From positions 62,001 to 126,000 of the forward strand of contig NZ_JABBEA010000014.1 of assembly GCF_012912005.1 (NCBI RefSeq): 64,000 nt of DNA, given 5' to 3'. Position 1 is the first letter of the stretch. Every line of letters starts with the position of its first letter. The stretch comes from Paenibacillus sp. SZ31. GTDB taxonomy: Bacteria; Bacillota; Bacilli; Paenibacillales; Paenibacillaceae. A program made the translations under genes and the position numbers. Under the pieces are notes generated by a model. It was given only the letters and a program-made list of their open reading frames with translations, had not been told where the DNA came from and did not search any database. This document shows, piece by piece, positions 17,086-25,926 of this stretch.

Positions 17086-18768
17086 TTAATCTTTAAGTTT
17101 ACGCCATAATGTGGCCCGGTTAATCCCCAGACGCTCTGCAGCCTTCGATTGATTATTATTTTCCTCCTGAAGCACGAACTGAATAACTTCCTTTTCGATG
17201 TCCTTCAGAGTTCCATTCAACTTCATTTGGCTTGAAACAGGTTGCTGATCCAGCAAGCGGGACAAGGTAGCCGTGGTAATTACATAATCCTGTTCATTAA
17301 GTGCAGCCTGCTTGATCAAATGCTTCAACTGGTTGACGTTTATATGTGTGATCTGATCCCGGATCAGCTGTAGTGCATCTTCTTTTATCCTCACCGCAGT
17401 AGTTCCATATTTCTGGTAATAACCCGTAAGGAAATGCTGCATCAGTGGAGCCAGATCCTCTGATCTGTCCGCAAGATTTGGCATCATGATTGTATTAAGC
17501 TCCAGATCGAGTGACCACTGCGGGTTAAATATCTGTTCCCCGAGTATAAACACCCCTATTTGATTTTGAAGGCAGCTCTGGATAAAGGCGAGCAACTCCG
17601 GATCTTCCATACGTGCTTCCGTATGATTAATCTCAACATTTCGAACTTTGGCGAGTGGTATCTTGTGCAAATGACCGGGCGTAACTTGCGAGAGATCCAT
17701 CTGTAATAAGAGTCCGCCACCGGAGTACATCTGATGAATATGTTTGACCAGAAAAGATTTACCGGAATCTGCTTCGCCCCGCAGATAGATCGGTTCATGA
17801 TTCTCGTAAAGTGCTCGAATGTTCTGTAATACCGCCTGCATGGCAGGGGATTCGGCAACGATAGGCTCCATCGATGCGTCCGTGAACGTTGTTATGCCGA
17901 ATTGTGCAAAGGCATAGTGTTGTCCTTTTTCCAGCATATATACCTTGTAGTTCTTGTTGTCCAGGGTCGTTTCATAGGCGTTAACCGTAAGCTGGTAATC
18001 GTCCACCATGAACACATTTTGGATCTGGGATTGATGGAACTCCAGGCTGGTATTGGTCAGATACATGTGATTATCGGTCAGCGGATTTTTCTCAAAATCG
18101 GTCAGCTTCTCGAATACAACTTCATTCCGTTCATTTAAAATAAGTAAATTGGGATGTTCCCGTGTAACCAGGTCATTCAGTATGATCGATATCGCATGAT
18201 TTTTGCTCAAATAACGGTAGACCAGCTGTGCATCTTCCATCGCTCTAAGGATGGATTCCTGGCCGGATTGAATCAACAATCCCTCCAGACCGTAGGTCTT
18301 CGCGGTGTTGACGGTGATCACATCTCCGACAATCTGGCGGTAACCAGAAGCCTTCAACTCCAAGAGCAATCGCGCTACATCTTCTGAGCTATGTATGGTA
18401 TAGACCTTGAGAGGCAGATCCATTAGATCAATAATGGATTGTGCACCAGAGGTGATGTTGGAGAAGCCAACGATGGCCGTTTGGCCGTTAAACTGGCTTG
18501 CCAGGGTAAGTGAACGAATCATATCATAGCCCGATAACTGCACATCAATGACGGGAATGGTCACTGCTTTCTTAATCAATTGAGCCGTCCCGCCACGACT
18601 GATGATAATCTCTGCACCGTTTTTCTCAGCTTGTGTTGCTAATTCCACACCATTCGCCAAATCGCCCACGTCCGTCTGAATGGCTAACTGGGGAAAGCGA
18701 GGAATGCACTCTTGTATAATAGGAATCATCGATTCGTAGGGAGCAATAAAGTGAACTCGTGTACGCAT
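17086..18768 (-). CDS. PrpR_N-type regulator with degenerate AAA+ domain and Fis-type HTH
   Basis: About 560 residues. The N-terminal PrpR_N sensor covers roughly 1-190 (ANGVELATQAEKNGAEIIISRGGTA, then VIDVQLSGYDMIRSL). A PAS-like segment follows, then an AAA+-like domain with Walker A GEADSGKSF and a C-terminal Fis-type HTH (NNQSKAAERLGINRATLWRKL). The sigma-54 contact motif GAFTGA is missing, so it probably does not activate sigma-54 promoters in the usual way. I chose start 18768 (CAGGAAAATT before ATG), because upstream residues do not look like part of the family. It is next to, and on the same strand as, the acid-sugar operon and is its likely regulator. PrpR_N domains bind small organic acids. 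Confidence 0.82.
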   Translation of the reverse strand: MRTRVHFIAPYESMIPIIQECIPRFPQLAIQTDVGDLANGVELATQAEKNGAEIIISRGGTAQLIKKAVTIPVIDVQLSGYDMIRSLTLASQFNGQTAIVGFSNITSGAQSIIDLMDLPLKVYTIHSSEDVARLLLELKASGYRQIVGDVITVNTAKTYGLEGLLIQSGQESILRAMEDAQLVYRYLSKNHAISIILNDLVTREHPNLLILNERNEVVFEKLTDFEKNPLTDNHMYLTNTSLEFHQSQIQNVFMVDDYQLTVNAYETTLDNKNYKVYMLEKGQHYAFAQFGITTFTDASMEPIVAESPAMQAVLQNIRALYENHEPIYLRGEADSGKSFLVKHIHQMYSGGGLLLQMDLSQVTPGHLHKIPLAKVRNVEINHTEARMEDPELLAFIQSCLQNQIGVFILGEQIFNPQWSLDLELNTIMMPNLADRSEDLAPLMQHFLTGYYQKYGTTAVRIKEDALQLIRDQITHINVNQLKHLIKQAALNEQDYVITTATLSRLLDQQPVSSQMKLNGTLKDIEKEVIQFVLQEENNNQSKAAERLGINRATLWRKLKD

Positions 18769-18997
18769 AATTTTCCTGCCTTTTATAGAAATCATTGATC
18801 TCCTTATTATAGCCAAATTGCGAAGGAATGGCACCTTTGGAGGAACCAACACGGTCATGTCTGCAAAATGCCTAATTGGTATGTCGCCATAACTCATTGA
18901 GTTGAATGTGATGAAGTGCACTGAATCAAACCGTCATCTATTCCAAAATTAAAGGATAATTGCACAAGATAAGTGCAGAGAAATAAGGAGATTTCAT

Positions 18998-19216
18998 ATG
19001 GGAGACATTCATAAAGTAGCTGAGCCGGATCACATCATTAAGGATGTTGTCGGAAAGTTCCCGTGCAGGGTGCTGTGGAGTGAAGGCCGTCCATGTCTGG
19101 AGTATCAGAGGGAAGAGGATGTGGCGTTAATAACCGAATACGTCCGCATTACGTACAATGTTGAGCTACTGGATGTGTTTTTCACAGCGGTGGAGAGCCT
19201 TCCGGTTGAACCGTAG
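18998..19216 (+). CDS. Small hypothetical protein
   Basis: A 72-residue acidic protein with a good AAGGAG site eight bases before the ATG. No family is recognised. It has two Cys residues (PCRVLW and RPCLEY) and no membrane segment. It is divergent from the PrpR_N regulator. Confidence 0.6.
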   Translation: MGDIHKVAEPDHIIKDVVGKFPCRVLWSEGRPCLEYQREEDVALITEYVRITYNVELLDVFFTAVESLPVEP

Positions 19217-19273
19217 TTAGGTAACGATTTATTAGAGCGCGATGATAAAAGGATTAGATCTCATATAACTTCC

Positions 19274-19307
19274 AATGTACATGGTAAAATAAATAAGAGT
19301 GTACATT
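19274..19307. promoter_or_regulatory. Spaced palindrome in the hydrolase promoter region
   Basis: AATGTACA (19274-19281) and its exact complement TGTACATT (19300-19307) flank 18 bases that include TAAAAT. The position, just before the GGAGGGG ribosome site of the hydrolase gene, fits an operator, though the regulator is unknown. Confidence 0.4.
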
Positions 19308-19324
19308 ATGTTGGAGGGGAACCA

Positions 19325-20278
19325 ATGAGAATTGTGTTGAAGAGATTGGGGTATGGTGCCTTGGCAATATTGGGTGTCATGCTATTGTTCATTGTAATTA
19401 GTTTCACGAATCATACGATTAAACTCAAGAGTGAGTTGAGTATTCTGTTGCCGCCAGGTGCAATGGTTAACGTGAATAATCACCAAATGCATGTCTATAC
19501 AGAAGGTTCTGGGTCACAGACACTGGTCTTTCTGTCAGGTGGGGGTACATCCGCTCCTGTATTGGATTTCAAGGCACTTTACTCCAGATTGTCTGAACAA
19601 TACAAAATTGCTGTAGTTGAGAAGGCAGGGTATGGCTTCAGTGAAACGGCCAAGGTGTCACGAGATATCGATACGATATTGGAAGAAACCAGAGCAGCTC
19701 TGACTTTGGCAGGCCAGAATCCACCGTATGTGTTGTTTCCACATTCCATGTCAGGCATTGAAGCATTATATTGGGCACAACAGTATCCAACCGAAGTGAA
19801 GGCAATCATTGGATTGGACCCTGCTATCCCAGAGGTATATGAAGCATATCCTTTGCCCTCTGGAGGTATGATGAGTCTTACAGGTTTGGGAGCACGAATA
19901 GGGATTACACGCTTTTTCCCCGGGATTGTGGATTCATCCGCTGCGATTAAGGAGAATCACCTGTCTCCGCAGGAAGAGGAACTTTACCGGGCGCTATTCT
20001 ACAAGAATACGCAGACATCGAATATGAATGATGAAGTCAACATAATTAAACAGAATGCAGCAAAAGTTGCCACACAGGGAATTCCGGATGTGTCGATGTA
20101 TTTTTTCATATCTAATGGTGAAGAGTTACCGATTGAGAATTGGCAAATGTACTTAATAGGTTATATCGAGTCTGTGAAGATGGGACGATATCAGGTTTTA
20201 GATGGTGGTCATTACATACATAATACGGATCCAGATCGGATTGCAGAGGAAAGTGTGCTGTTCATTAACGAACTGTGA
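19325..20278 (+). CDS. Membrane-anchored alpha/beta hydrolase
   Basis: A 317-residue alpha/beta-hydrolase with one N-terminal membrane segment (about residues 8-28), so the enzyme is anchored outside the membrane. The nucleophile elbow is PHSMSG, with Ser141 as the likely nucleophile. This replaces the usual GHSMGG. LSGGGTSAP forms the oxyanion region and GGHYIH near the C-terminus carries the catalytic His. GGAGGGG precedes the ATG. The substrate is unknown. Confidence 0.85.
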   Translation: MRIVLKRLGYGALAILGVMLLFIVISFTNHTIKLKSELSILLPPGAMVNVNNHQMHVYTEGSGSQTLVFLSGGGTSAPVLDFKALYSRLSEQYKIAVVEKAGYGFSETAKVSRDIDTILEETRAALTLAGQNPPYVLFPHSMSGIEALYWAQQYPTEVKAIIGLDPAIPEVYEAYPLPSGGMMSLTGLGARIGITRFFPGIVDSSAAIKENHLSPQEEELYRALFYKNTQTSNMNDEVNIIKQNAAKVATQGIPDVSMYFFISNGEELPIENWQMYLIGYIESVKMGRYQVLDGGHYIHNTDPDRIAEESVLFINEL

Positions 20279-20320
20279 TTGAGGAAGAAAGATACTGAGA
20301 ATGAGGAGAGGATTTTTGGA

Positions 20321-20358
20321 TCATGAGGCGACACTATAAGTGCTCGTCTTTTCTTATA
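20321..20358 (+). terminator. Terminator after the hydrolase gene
   Basis: The hairpin GGCGACACT-ATA-AGTGCTCGTC is followed by TTTTCTT. Confidence 0.55.
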
Positions 20359-20408
20359 TTGCGTTGTTATAGTATGGATTTGGATCGTATTAACTCCACT
20401 TGCAATCG

Positions 20409-20436
20409 TGAAATGTGAAACGTATGTCGGCGTATT
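20409..20436 (+). promoter_or_regulatory. Sigma-W-like promoter of the pspA operon
   Basis: TGAAAT (20409-20414), 16 bases, then CGTATT (20431-20436). This is close to the sigma-W consensus TGAAAC-N16-CGTA. The homologous pspA-ydjGHI operon of B. subtilis is a known sigma-W target. Confidence 0.6.
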
Positions 20437-20482
20437 CATGTATTATAGTATACATATGAACTTTTCGGAGGAGGAACAAGTC

Positions 20483-21187
20483 ATGGGAATCTTATCGAGG
20501 TTTAGAGACGTGATGAAGGCCAATGTGAACCACATGCTGTCGCGGGCGGAAGACCCGGAGAAGAGTGTGAATGACTATATGCGCAGCCTGAGCAGTGATC
20601 TGGGTCAGGTAAAAGCGGAGACGGCAGCGGTGCTGTCAGATGAGAGCCGGGCGAAGCGAGCATTGGATGAGTGTAGTGCCGAGGTCAAAAAGTTACAGCG
20701 GTACGCTGAGAAATCAGCGGAGTCGGGAGACGAAGACAAGGCACGTGGTTTTCTGGAGAAGAAAGTGAAGCTGGCTGACAAATTGAACGAATTACAGGCG
20801 GCCTATGAACGGGCTTCCGCCAAAGCCAAGATGATGAAGCATATGAATGATAAACTAGTTGCCGATCTGGGGCAACTGGAAGCGCGGCATACAGAACTGA
20901 AAGGTCGAATGGCAGATGCGAGAGCGCAGCAACAGGCCAATGAACGGAAAGCATCTACGGGCAGAGCTGATGCCGCATTGAAGGCCATGGAAGATAAGGC
21001 GAACCAGGCGCTGAACGAAGCAGAGGCTTTGGAGGAACTACGCGCTGGAGCACAGGAAGATGATTTGGACGAATTAATTGCCCAGTTGGAGAGAGACATG
21101 AACGCAGATGCGGGTAATAATGAAAATGCGTCGCCAAGTGCAGAGGAAGAACTCGCAGCGATCCAGGAGAAGCTGAAGAATAAGTAA
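20483..21187 (+). CDS. pspA: Phage-shock protein A (PspA/IM30 family)
   Basis: A 234-residue, almost wholly helical protein starting MGILSRFRDVMKANVNHMLS, the PspA signature with its N-terminal amphipathic helix. Long coiled coils follow (about 25-190). PspA assembles on stressed membranes and limits proton leakage. The start at 20483 is fixed by GGAGGAGG upstream; longer versions run into the promoter. It heads a four-gene operon equal in order to B. subtilis ydjF(pspA)-ydjG-ydjH-ydjI, behind a sigma-W-like promoter. Confidence 0.93.
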   Translation: MGILSRFRDVMKANVNHMLSRAEDPEKSVNDYMRSLSSDLGQVKAETAAVLSDESRAKRALDECSAEVKKLQRYAEKSAESGDEDKARGFLEKKVKLADKLNELQAAYERASAKAKMMKHMNDKLVADLGQLEARHTELKGRMADARAQQQANERKASTGRADAALKAMEDKANQALNEAEALEELRAGAQEDDLDELIAQLERDMNADAGNNENASPSAEEELAAIQEKLKNK

Positions 21188-21223
21188 TACGTTATACCAT
21201 TTCGTTAACATTGAGGTGAGCAG

Positions 21224-22255
21224 ATGCCGGTTATTGAATATAAATGTCCGAACTGCGGCAGTGGCATGATCTTTGACAGTGTGTCAGGTGCATTATCCTG
21301 TCCCAGCTGCGGCCGCCAAGACAACATAGAGCAGATCCCAGATCCGTTGAAGAGACAAGTGTTCACGGAAAATGAGGTCAAGGAATACCACTGTAACAGC
21401 TGCGGAGCTGACATCGTGACAGAGCCGGAGACCAGTGCGACGACATGCAGCTTCTGCGGTGCAGCGGTTGTACTCAGTGATCGGCTGACGGGCAATCTAG
21501 CCCCTGCGATGGTGATTCCCTTTTCGATCAACAAGGATCAAGCCAAGCAGGCTTTCAAAAAGTGGTGCAAAAATGGTCTCTTAACGCCAAGTGGCTTCAT
21601 GTCCGCCAATCGGATTCAGAGCATTACGGGCATGTATGTGCCGTTCTGGTTGTACGAGTTACATAATAAAATCGAAGTGCATGGTCGTGGCACCAAGGTT
21701 AGATCCTACACCCAGGGCGACTACCATTACACGGAAACACAGCATTTCGATATATACCGCCGGATTCGGCTGAATTACGTGAATCTGCCCATCGATGCAT
21801 CGGAGAAAATGAAGGATGAACTGATGGATAAGCTCGAGCCTTTTCCATATAATCAGTTGAAATTGTTCAAGACCCCGTATCTGGCGGGGTATATTGCGGA
21901 AAAATACAGTTATACAGACGAGGAACTTTTTCCACGGGCCAAGGATAAAACGAGATCTTACATTGATTCTTATATTGCCTCAACCGTATCTGGGTATAGC
22001 AGTGTGAGCTACACGGACAAACAGATTGATACCACACTCAAACATGCGGACTATGTGCTGCTCCCGGTGTGGATGGTCAACTATGACTATAATCGTGCAC
22101 AGTATACCTTTGCCATGAATGGACAGACAGGTAAAGTGGTCGGTAAACCACCGATCAGCAAAGCCAAAGTGGCCGGATGGTTCGCAGGAGTATCCGCGGT
22201 TTCCTTGCTGTCACTGAAGCTGGTTTCTTGGATGATGGGAGGTGGATTCTTATGA
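21224..22255 (+). CDS. ydjG: YdjG-like zinc-ribbon membrane protein
   Basis: 343 residues. The N-terminus carries two zinc ribbons: CPNCGSG with CPSCGR (residues 8-28) and CNSCGAD with CSFCGAA (about 56-80). A C-terminal hydrophobic segment (about 317-335) suggests a tail anchor. The gene follows pspA and overlaps the next gene by four bases, as in B. subtilis, so I use the name ydjG. Its role is thought to be linked to PspA recruitment at the membrane. Confidence 0.85.
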   Translation: MPVIEYKCPNCGSGMIFDSVSGALSCPSCGRQDNIEQIPDPLKRQVFTENEVKEYHCNSCGADIVTEPETSATTCSFCGAAVVLSDRLTGNLAPAMVIPFSINKDQAKQAFKKWCKNGLLTPSGFMSANRIQSITGMYVPFWLYELHNKIEVHGRGTKVRSYTQGDYHYTETQHFDIYRRIRLNYVNLPIDASEKMKDELMDKLEPFPYNQLKLFKTPYLAGYIAEKYSYTDEELFPRAKDKTRSYIDSYIASTVSGYSSVSYTDKQIDTTLKHADYVLLPVWMVNYDYNRAQYTFAMNGQTGKVVGKPPISKAKVAGWFAGVSAVSLLSLKLVSWMMGGGFL

Positions 22256-23052
22256 GAAAAAGAACCCCTCTGGCCGTGATGGCTACGCTCATTTTACTTA
22301 TGATAACCCTTGCCGCTCCGTTGATTCCCATGTCATCGGCATCCGCAGCGGAGAGTAAAAATCTCATCTACGATGAGGCCAACCTGCTGAGTGAGCAGGA
22401 GATAAGTGAACTGAATCTACTTGCGAATCAGTATGGCGCCGAGCGGCAGACGGACTTTGTTATCTATACCTCCAATAATGTTGAGAATCAGGATGTTATG
22501 CTCTTAACGGAAGATTTTTATGATGAGCAGGGGTTAGGGTACGATAAGAAATTTGGTAATGCTGTCATATTGACGATGGATATGAATAATCGCGAAGTGT
22601 ATCTGGCTGGATTTTATAAGGCAAAAGAATATCTGAGCGATCAGCGGCTTGATGCTATCCGTACCCGAATTACCTCTGAATTGTCCAGTGGAGATTATAA
22701 ACTCGCATTTGAGAAATACATTGAGCTCTCTTACAAATATATGGGGTATGAACCCGGTGTGAATCCGAACAATATTTTGTTCAACGGTTGGTTTCAGTTG
22801 GGAGTATCTGTAGTTCTTGGCGGTATTGTTGTTGGTATGATGATCTATCGTTCCGGGGGACGTGTCACAGTCAATCGTGCGACTTATGAGGATTCAAGCA
22901 ATTCCAGTGTAATTGATCGTCAGGATCGTTATATCCGTACAACCGTAACCAAGCGCAAAATCGAGAAGAACAACAACAACGGTGGCGGAGGAGGAGGAGG
23001 GGGTACCTCCCGAGGCGGTCATTCACACAGTGGAAGTAGAGGTTCGTTCTAG
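22252..23052 (+). CDS. ydjH: TPM-domain membrane protein (YdjH-like)
   Basis: 266 residues: a signal peptide or membrane segment (about 8-28), a TPM domain (ESKNLIYDEANLLSEQEISEL, about 35-170), a second membrane segment (about 185-205), and a C-terminal tail ending in a nine-Gly run and Ser/His/Gly repeats. The start overlaps the ydjG stop as ATGA, with GGGAGGTGG as ribosome site. TPM domains (TLP18.3/Psb32/MOLO-1) occur in membrane-complex maintenance proteins. The third gene of the pspA operon. Confidence 0.85.
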   Translation: MRKRTPLAVMATLILLMITLAAPLIPMSSASAAESKNLIYDEANLLSEQEISELNLLANQYGAERQTDFVIYTSNNVENQDVMLLTEDFYDEQGLGYDKKFGNAVILTMDMNNREVYLAGFYKAKEYLSDQRLDAIRTRITSELSSGDYKLAFEKYIELSYKYMGYEPGVNPNNILFNGWFQLGVSVVLGGIVVGMMIYRSGGRVTVNRATYEDSSNSSVIDRQDRYIRTTVTKRKIEKNNNNGGGGGGGGTSRGGHSHSGSRGSF

Positions 23053-23100
23053 TCACTATTGAGTATGCGGATTTTTTAATTAGAAGGGATGGGAACGAGT

Positions 23101-24144
23101 ATGGGATTTTTCAGAAATCAATTTTCGAATGTGGTGGAGTGGGAAGAGTTTAGAGATGACATGATATTTTGGAAGTGGAGCAACCGGGAGATCAAGAAGG
23201 GGAGTAAACTCATCATCCGTTCCGGTCAGGACGCCATTTTCCTGAATAACGGTAAAGTGGAAGGCATTTTCGAGGACGAAGGATCATTTAATATCGATTC
23301 GGAGATCATTCCGTTTCTTTCTACCTTAAAAGGGTTCAAATTCGGATTCAACAGCGGCATGCGGGTCGAAGTATTGTTTGTGAATACAAAAGAGTTCACC
23401 GTGCGCTGGGGCACGCAAAGCCCTGTATTGATTCCGACACCACAACTGCCGGGCGGGATGCCGATTCGAGCCAACGGAACATTTAATTTTAAAGTAAGTG
23501 ACTATGTGACCCTGATTGATAAGATTGCAGGCATCAAACAGAGTTATCTGGTGGAGGATGTCAAAATCCGAATCACTTCCGTGCTGGATCAGCTTCTAAT
23601 GAAGTGGATTAGCCGTGAAGGGAAGGATATGTTCAACCTGCAGGCCAATGCATCGGATATTGCCAAGGGGATTCAGGAAGATCTGGATATGCAGATGATG
23701 GACATCGGCATTGGGATTACCGGTTTCCAGGTAATGAGCTTCAATTATCCAAAAGAGATTCAGGATATGATTACGAAGACCGCTTCGCATGAGATGATTG
23801 GTAATCTGCAAAAGTATCAGCAGGTCAGCATGACAGATGGCATCTCATCCGGTAAAGTACAGGGCGGCGGCGCGGCCTCAGATATGGCGGGCATGATGAT
23901 GGGTATGAACATGGCGAATGAAATGATGAAAAACATGAACCAGAACCAAGGCCAAAATCAGAACAATAATGCGGGTTCGTCCCAGAATCAAAATAACGAC
24001 CAGAAACCAGCGGGAAATAGCAACGGTGATTCAGGTAACTCTTCATCTACAGAAGGCAACAAGAAGCCAAACTTCTGCCCGAACTGTGGAGCCAAAAATG
24101 AAGGAGCCAACTTCTGTCCAAATTGTGGTCAAAAGCTGGGCTAA
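23101..24144 (+). CDS. ydjI: SPFH-like YdjI protein with C-terminal zinc ribbon
   Basis: 347 residues beginning MGFFRNQFSNVVEWEEF, the conserved start of the YdjI/virion-core-like family; an ATG four codons earlier is badly spaced to AGAAGGG. The first 240 residues are an SPFH/band-7-like domain. A Met-rich stretch and an Asn/Gln/Ser-rich linker (about 265-320) lead to a zinc ribbon (CPNCGAKNEGANFCPNCG). The linker and ribbon likely form a flexible docking arm. It is the last gene of the operon. Confidence 0.87.
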   Translation: MGFFRNQFSNVVEWEEFRDDMIFWKWSNREIKKGSKLIIRSGQDAIFLNNGKVEGIFEDEGSFNIDSEIIPFLSTLKGFKFGFNSGMRVEVLFVNTKEFTVRWGTQSPVLIPTPQLPGGMPIRANGTFNFKVSDYVTLIDKIAGIKQSYLVEDVKIRITSVLDQLLMKWISREGKDMFNLQANASDIAKGIQEDLDMQMMDIGIGITGFQVMSFNYPKEIQDMITKTASHEMIGNLQKYQQVSMTDGISSGKVQGGGAASDMAGMMMGMNMANEMMKNMNQNQGQNQNNNAGSSQNQNNDQKPAGNSNGDSGNSSSTEGNKKPNFCPNCGAKNEGANFCPNCGQKLG

Positions 24145-24159
24145 TGAATTAAATACATG

Positions 24160-24211
24160 AAGGGCTAGGTTCGTAGTAAGTGAAATTACTGCGGAGCTAG
24201 CCCTTTTTTTG
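24160..24211 (+). terminator. Terminator of the pspA operon
   Basis: A long stem (AAGGGCTAG... with ...GAGCTAGCCCTT) is followed by seven or more T residues. Confidence 0.85.
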
Positions 24212-24284
24212 TCTGAATTCATAGTTAAAGCAGCAGGGTGTTAAGTGAGAAGCAGGTTCATTTAATTTAGTTTAGATAAAAGAG

Positions 24285-24325
24285 TTGACAACCGATCACA
24301 AATCATTTATCTTTAACTTAAGATA
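24285..24325 (+). promoter_or_regulatory. Promoter with an MhqR-like operator over its -10 box
   Basis: TTGACA (24285-24290) and TATCTT (24308-24313) are 17 bases apart. The -10 box is the left arm of an 18-bp dyad, TATCTTTAACTTAAGATA (24308-24325). The layout matches the B. subtilis MhqR operator TATCTCGAATTCGAGATA in length and arms, so a MarR-type quinone-sensing repressor probably controls the DUF896 gene. Confidence 0.6.
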
Positions 24326-24391
24326 TTTAATTTAAATATAAATAACAACCCAAACAAATATCTTTAATCCATAACATGAGGAGAGATCAAG

Positions 24392-24622
24392 ATGATGATC
24401 CCAACATTGACCAGAATAAATGAACTTTCAAGAAAAGCCAAAGAGGGCGGATTGACGGAGATGGAGAAAGAGGAACAGGTTCGTCTTCGCCAGGAATATC
24501 TGCAAACTTTTCGCGGTTCGGTCAACGACATTCTGCTGAATGCAACCATCTATGATCCAAACGGCGATGACGTGACTCCTGATAAATTGAAACAAGAACA
24601 GGCCAATCAAAATAACAACTAG
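24392..24622 (+). CDS. DUF896 family protein (YnzC-like)
   Basis: A 76-residue helical protein starting MMIPTLTRINELSRKAKEGG and containing LRQEYLQTFR, both DUF896 hallmarks. AGGAGAG precedes the ATG. The family forms small helical-hairpin cytoplasmic proteins of uncertain function. The promoter carries an MhqR-like palindrome and a second such palindrome follows this gene in front of the dioxygenase, so both may share regulation by electrophile stress. Confidence 0.85.
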   Translation: MMIPTLTRINELSRKAKEGGLTEMEKEEQVRLRQEYLQTFRGSVNDILLNATIYDPNGDDVTPDKLKQEQANQNNN

Positions 24623-24643
24623 CATATAATTCGCTAGACCATA

Positions 24644-24661
24644 TATCTTAATTTAAAGATA
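24644..24661. promoter_or_regulatory. Second MhqR-like operator, before the dioxygenase
   Basis: TATCTTAATTTAAAGATA has perfect 6-bp arms (TATCTT/AAGATA) around a 6-base centre. It aligns with the 18-bp MhqR box and with the copy at 24308-24325. Confidence 0.6.
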
Positions 24662-24720
24662 ATACAAACTTACTATAAATCAATTCAAAACATGCTTACC
24701 AAACCAAGGAGGAATTAATC

Positions 24721-25677
24721 ATGACTATTCAAACAGCAGGTATTCACCATATTACAGCTTTCGCAGGCGATCCACAGGCCAACGTTGATTTTTATGCCGG
24801 AGTTCTGGGACTTCGTCTCGTGAAAAAAACAATTAACTTCGATGCGCCTGATGTATATCATCTGTACTTTGGAGACGAACACGGAAGCCCGGGTACCATC
24901 ATCACCTTCTTCCCATCCGCTGGATCACCACGGGGCAAAATTGGCGGAGGTCAGGTCGGCATCACTTCCTATGTCATTCCTCCTGGGTCGATTGGCTTCT
25001 GGCAGAACCGGTTGGAACAGTATAACATTGAGGTAACCAAAACAAGTCGCTTCAATGAAGAGCTGCTTCAATTCGAAGATGGCGAAGGCCTGCGGCTTGA
25101 GCTTGTTGAACGGGAAGAGGGAGCAACCAGCACTTGGGCACACGAAGGCATTCCAACAGATAAAGCGATCAAAGGCTTCGGCGGTGCTGTCCTGTTCAGT
25201 GTTAATCCGCAAAGAACGATGGATGCTCTTGAGAAAATTTTGGGATTTGTCAGAGTGAGTGAAAATGAAGAGTATGCTCGTTTCCGGTCCAGCGGGGATA
25301 TCGGTAATGTCGTAGATGTTCCAGTGACCCGTATACCTCTGGGTATGGGCGGCGCAGGAACCGTGCATCATATTGCATGGCGCGCAAAAGACGATGAGGA
25401 GCATGCACAGTGGAGCGAAGCTGTACGTGATTACGGGTACCAACCGACTCCAGTTCGGGATCGTCAGTATTTTAACGCAATTTACTTCAGAGAGGCAGGC
25501 GGCATTCTGTTCGAAATTGCTACAGATCCTCCGGGCTTTGCCAAAGATGAACCTGCTGATTTGCTTGGACAAAAATTGATGCTGCCTGAGTGGTTTGAGA
25601 AATACCGCCCACAAATTGAGGATAATCTGCAACCGATCGTGGTAAGAACGCTCGTACCTGCTACAGCTGCGAATTGA
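24721..25677 (+). CDS. Ring-cleaving dioxygenase (MhqO/MhqA family)
   Basis: A 318-residue two-module vicinal-oxygen-chelate protein. Metal ligands are visible as GIHHITAF (His9/10), HH at 216-217 (GTVHHIAWR) and Glu265 (ILFEIATDPPGF). LGLRLVKKTINFD is the family signature. In B. subtilis, MhqA, MhqE and MhqO belong to the MhqR regulon and detoxify hydroquinones. AAGGAGG lies before the ATG, and an MhqR-like operator sits 60 bases upstream. The exact quinol substrate is unknown. Confidence 0.88.
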   Translation: MTIQTAGIHHITAFAGDPQANVDFYAGVLGLRLVKKTINFDAPDVYHLYFGDEHGSPGTIITFFPSAGSPRGKIGGGQVGITSYVIPPGSIGFWQNRLEQYNIEVTKTSRFNEELLQFEDGEGLRLELVEREEGATSTWAHEGIPTDKAIKGFGGAVLFSVNPQRTMDALEKILGFVRVSENEEYARFRSSGDIGNVVDVPVTRIPLGMGGAGTVHHIAWRAKDDEEHAQWSEAVRDYGYQPTPVRDRQYFNAIYFREAGGILFEIATDPPGFAKDEPADLLGQKLMLPEWFEKYRPQIEDNLQPIVVRTLVPATAAN

Positions 25678-25691
25678 TTAGAGTTCTATTA

Positions 25692-25885
25692 CTATATAGG
25701 TTGAACTATCTATTTGCACAATAACGGAGAGGACAGAAAAAACCTGAAAAAGCGAAGCGTTCGCCTTTATCCCCGGATTTTCCCTTAGGAAAAGGGAATC
25801 AAAAGAATCTGGGGATAACAGCGATTGGAGGGTTATTCTGTCATCGGAGTGTATGTGTGAATCATCTTTAGCTCAACTTATATAG
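25692..25885. repeat. Copy 2 of the three-way-junction repeat element
   Basis: The terminal inverted repeat is CTATATAGGTTGAACTA (25692-25708) against TAGCTCAACTTATATAG (25869-25885), 15 of 17 paired. Inside: P1 GGACAGAAAAAACCT with AGGGTTATTCTGTC, P2 GCGAA-GCG-TTCGC, P3 TTATCCCCGGATT with AATCTGGGGATAA, then CAGCGAT. It ends 42 bases before the LtrA-like gene. Confidence 0.75.
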
Positions 25886-25926
25886 CTGACGTTAGATTAT
25901 GAGAATAACCAAAGGAGCATTGAAGG

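Noticed and set aside
22981..23010. GGC/GGA/GGT-rich run that looks like a microsatellite
   Set aside because: It encodes the Gly tail of the TPM protein, a normal feature of this family.
24925..25632. 235-codon minus-strand frame
   Set aside because: Antisense to the ring-cleaving dioxygenase gene, whose metal ligands are all present on the plus strand.
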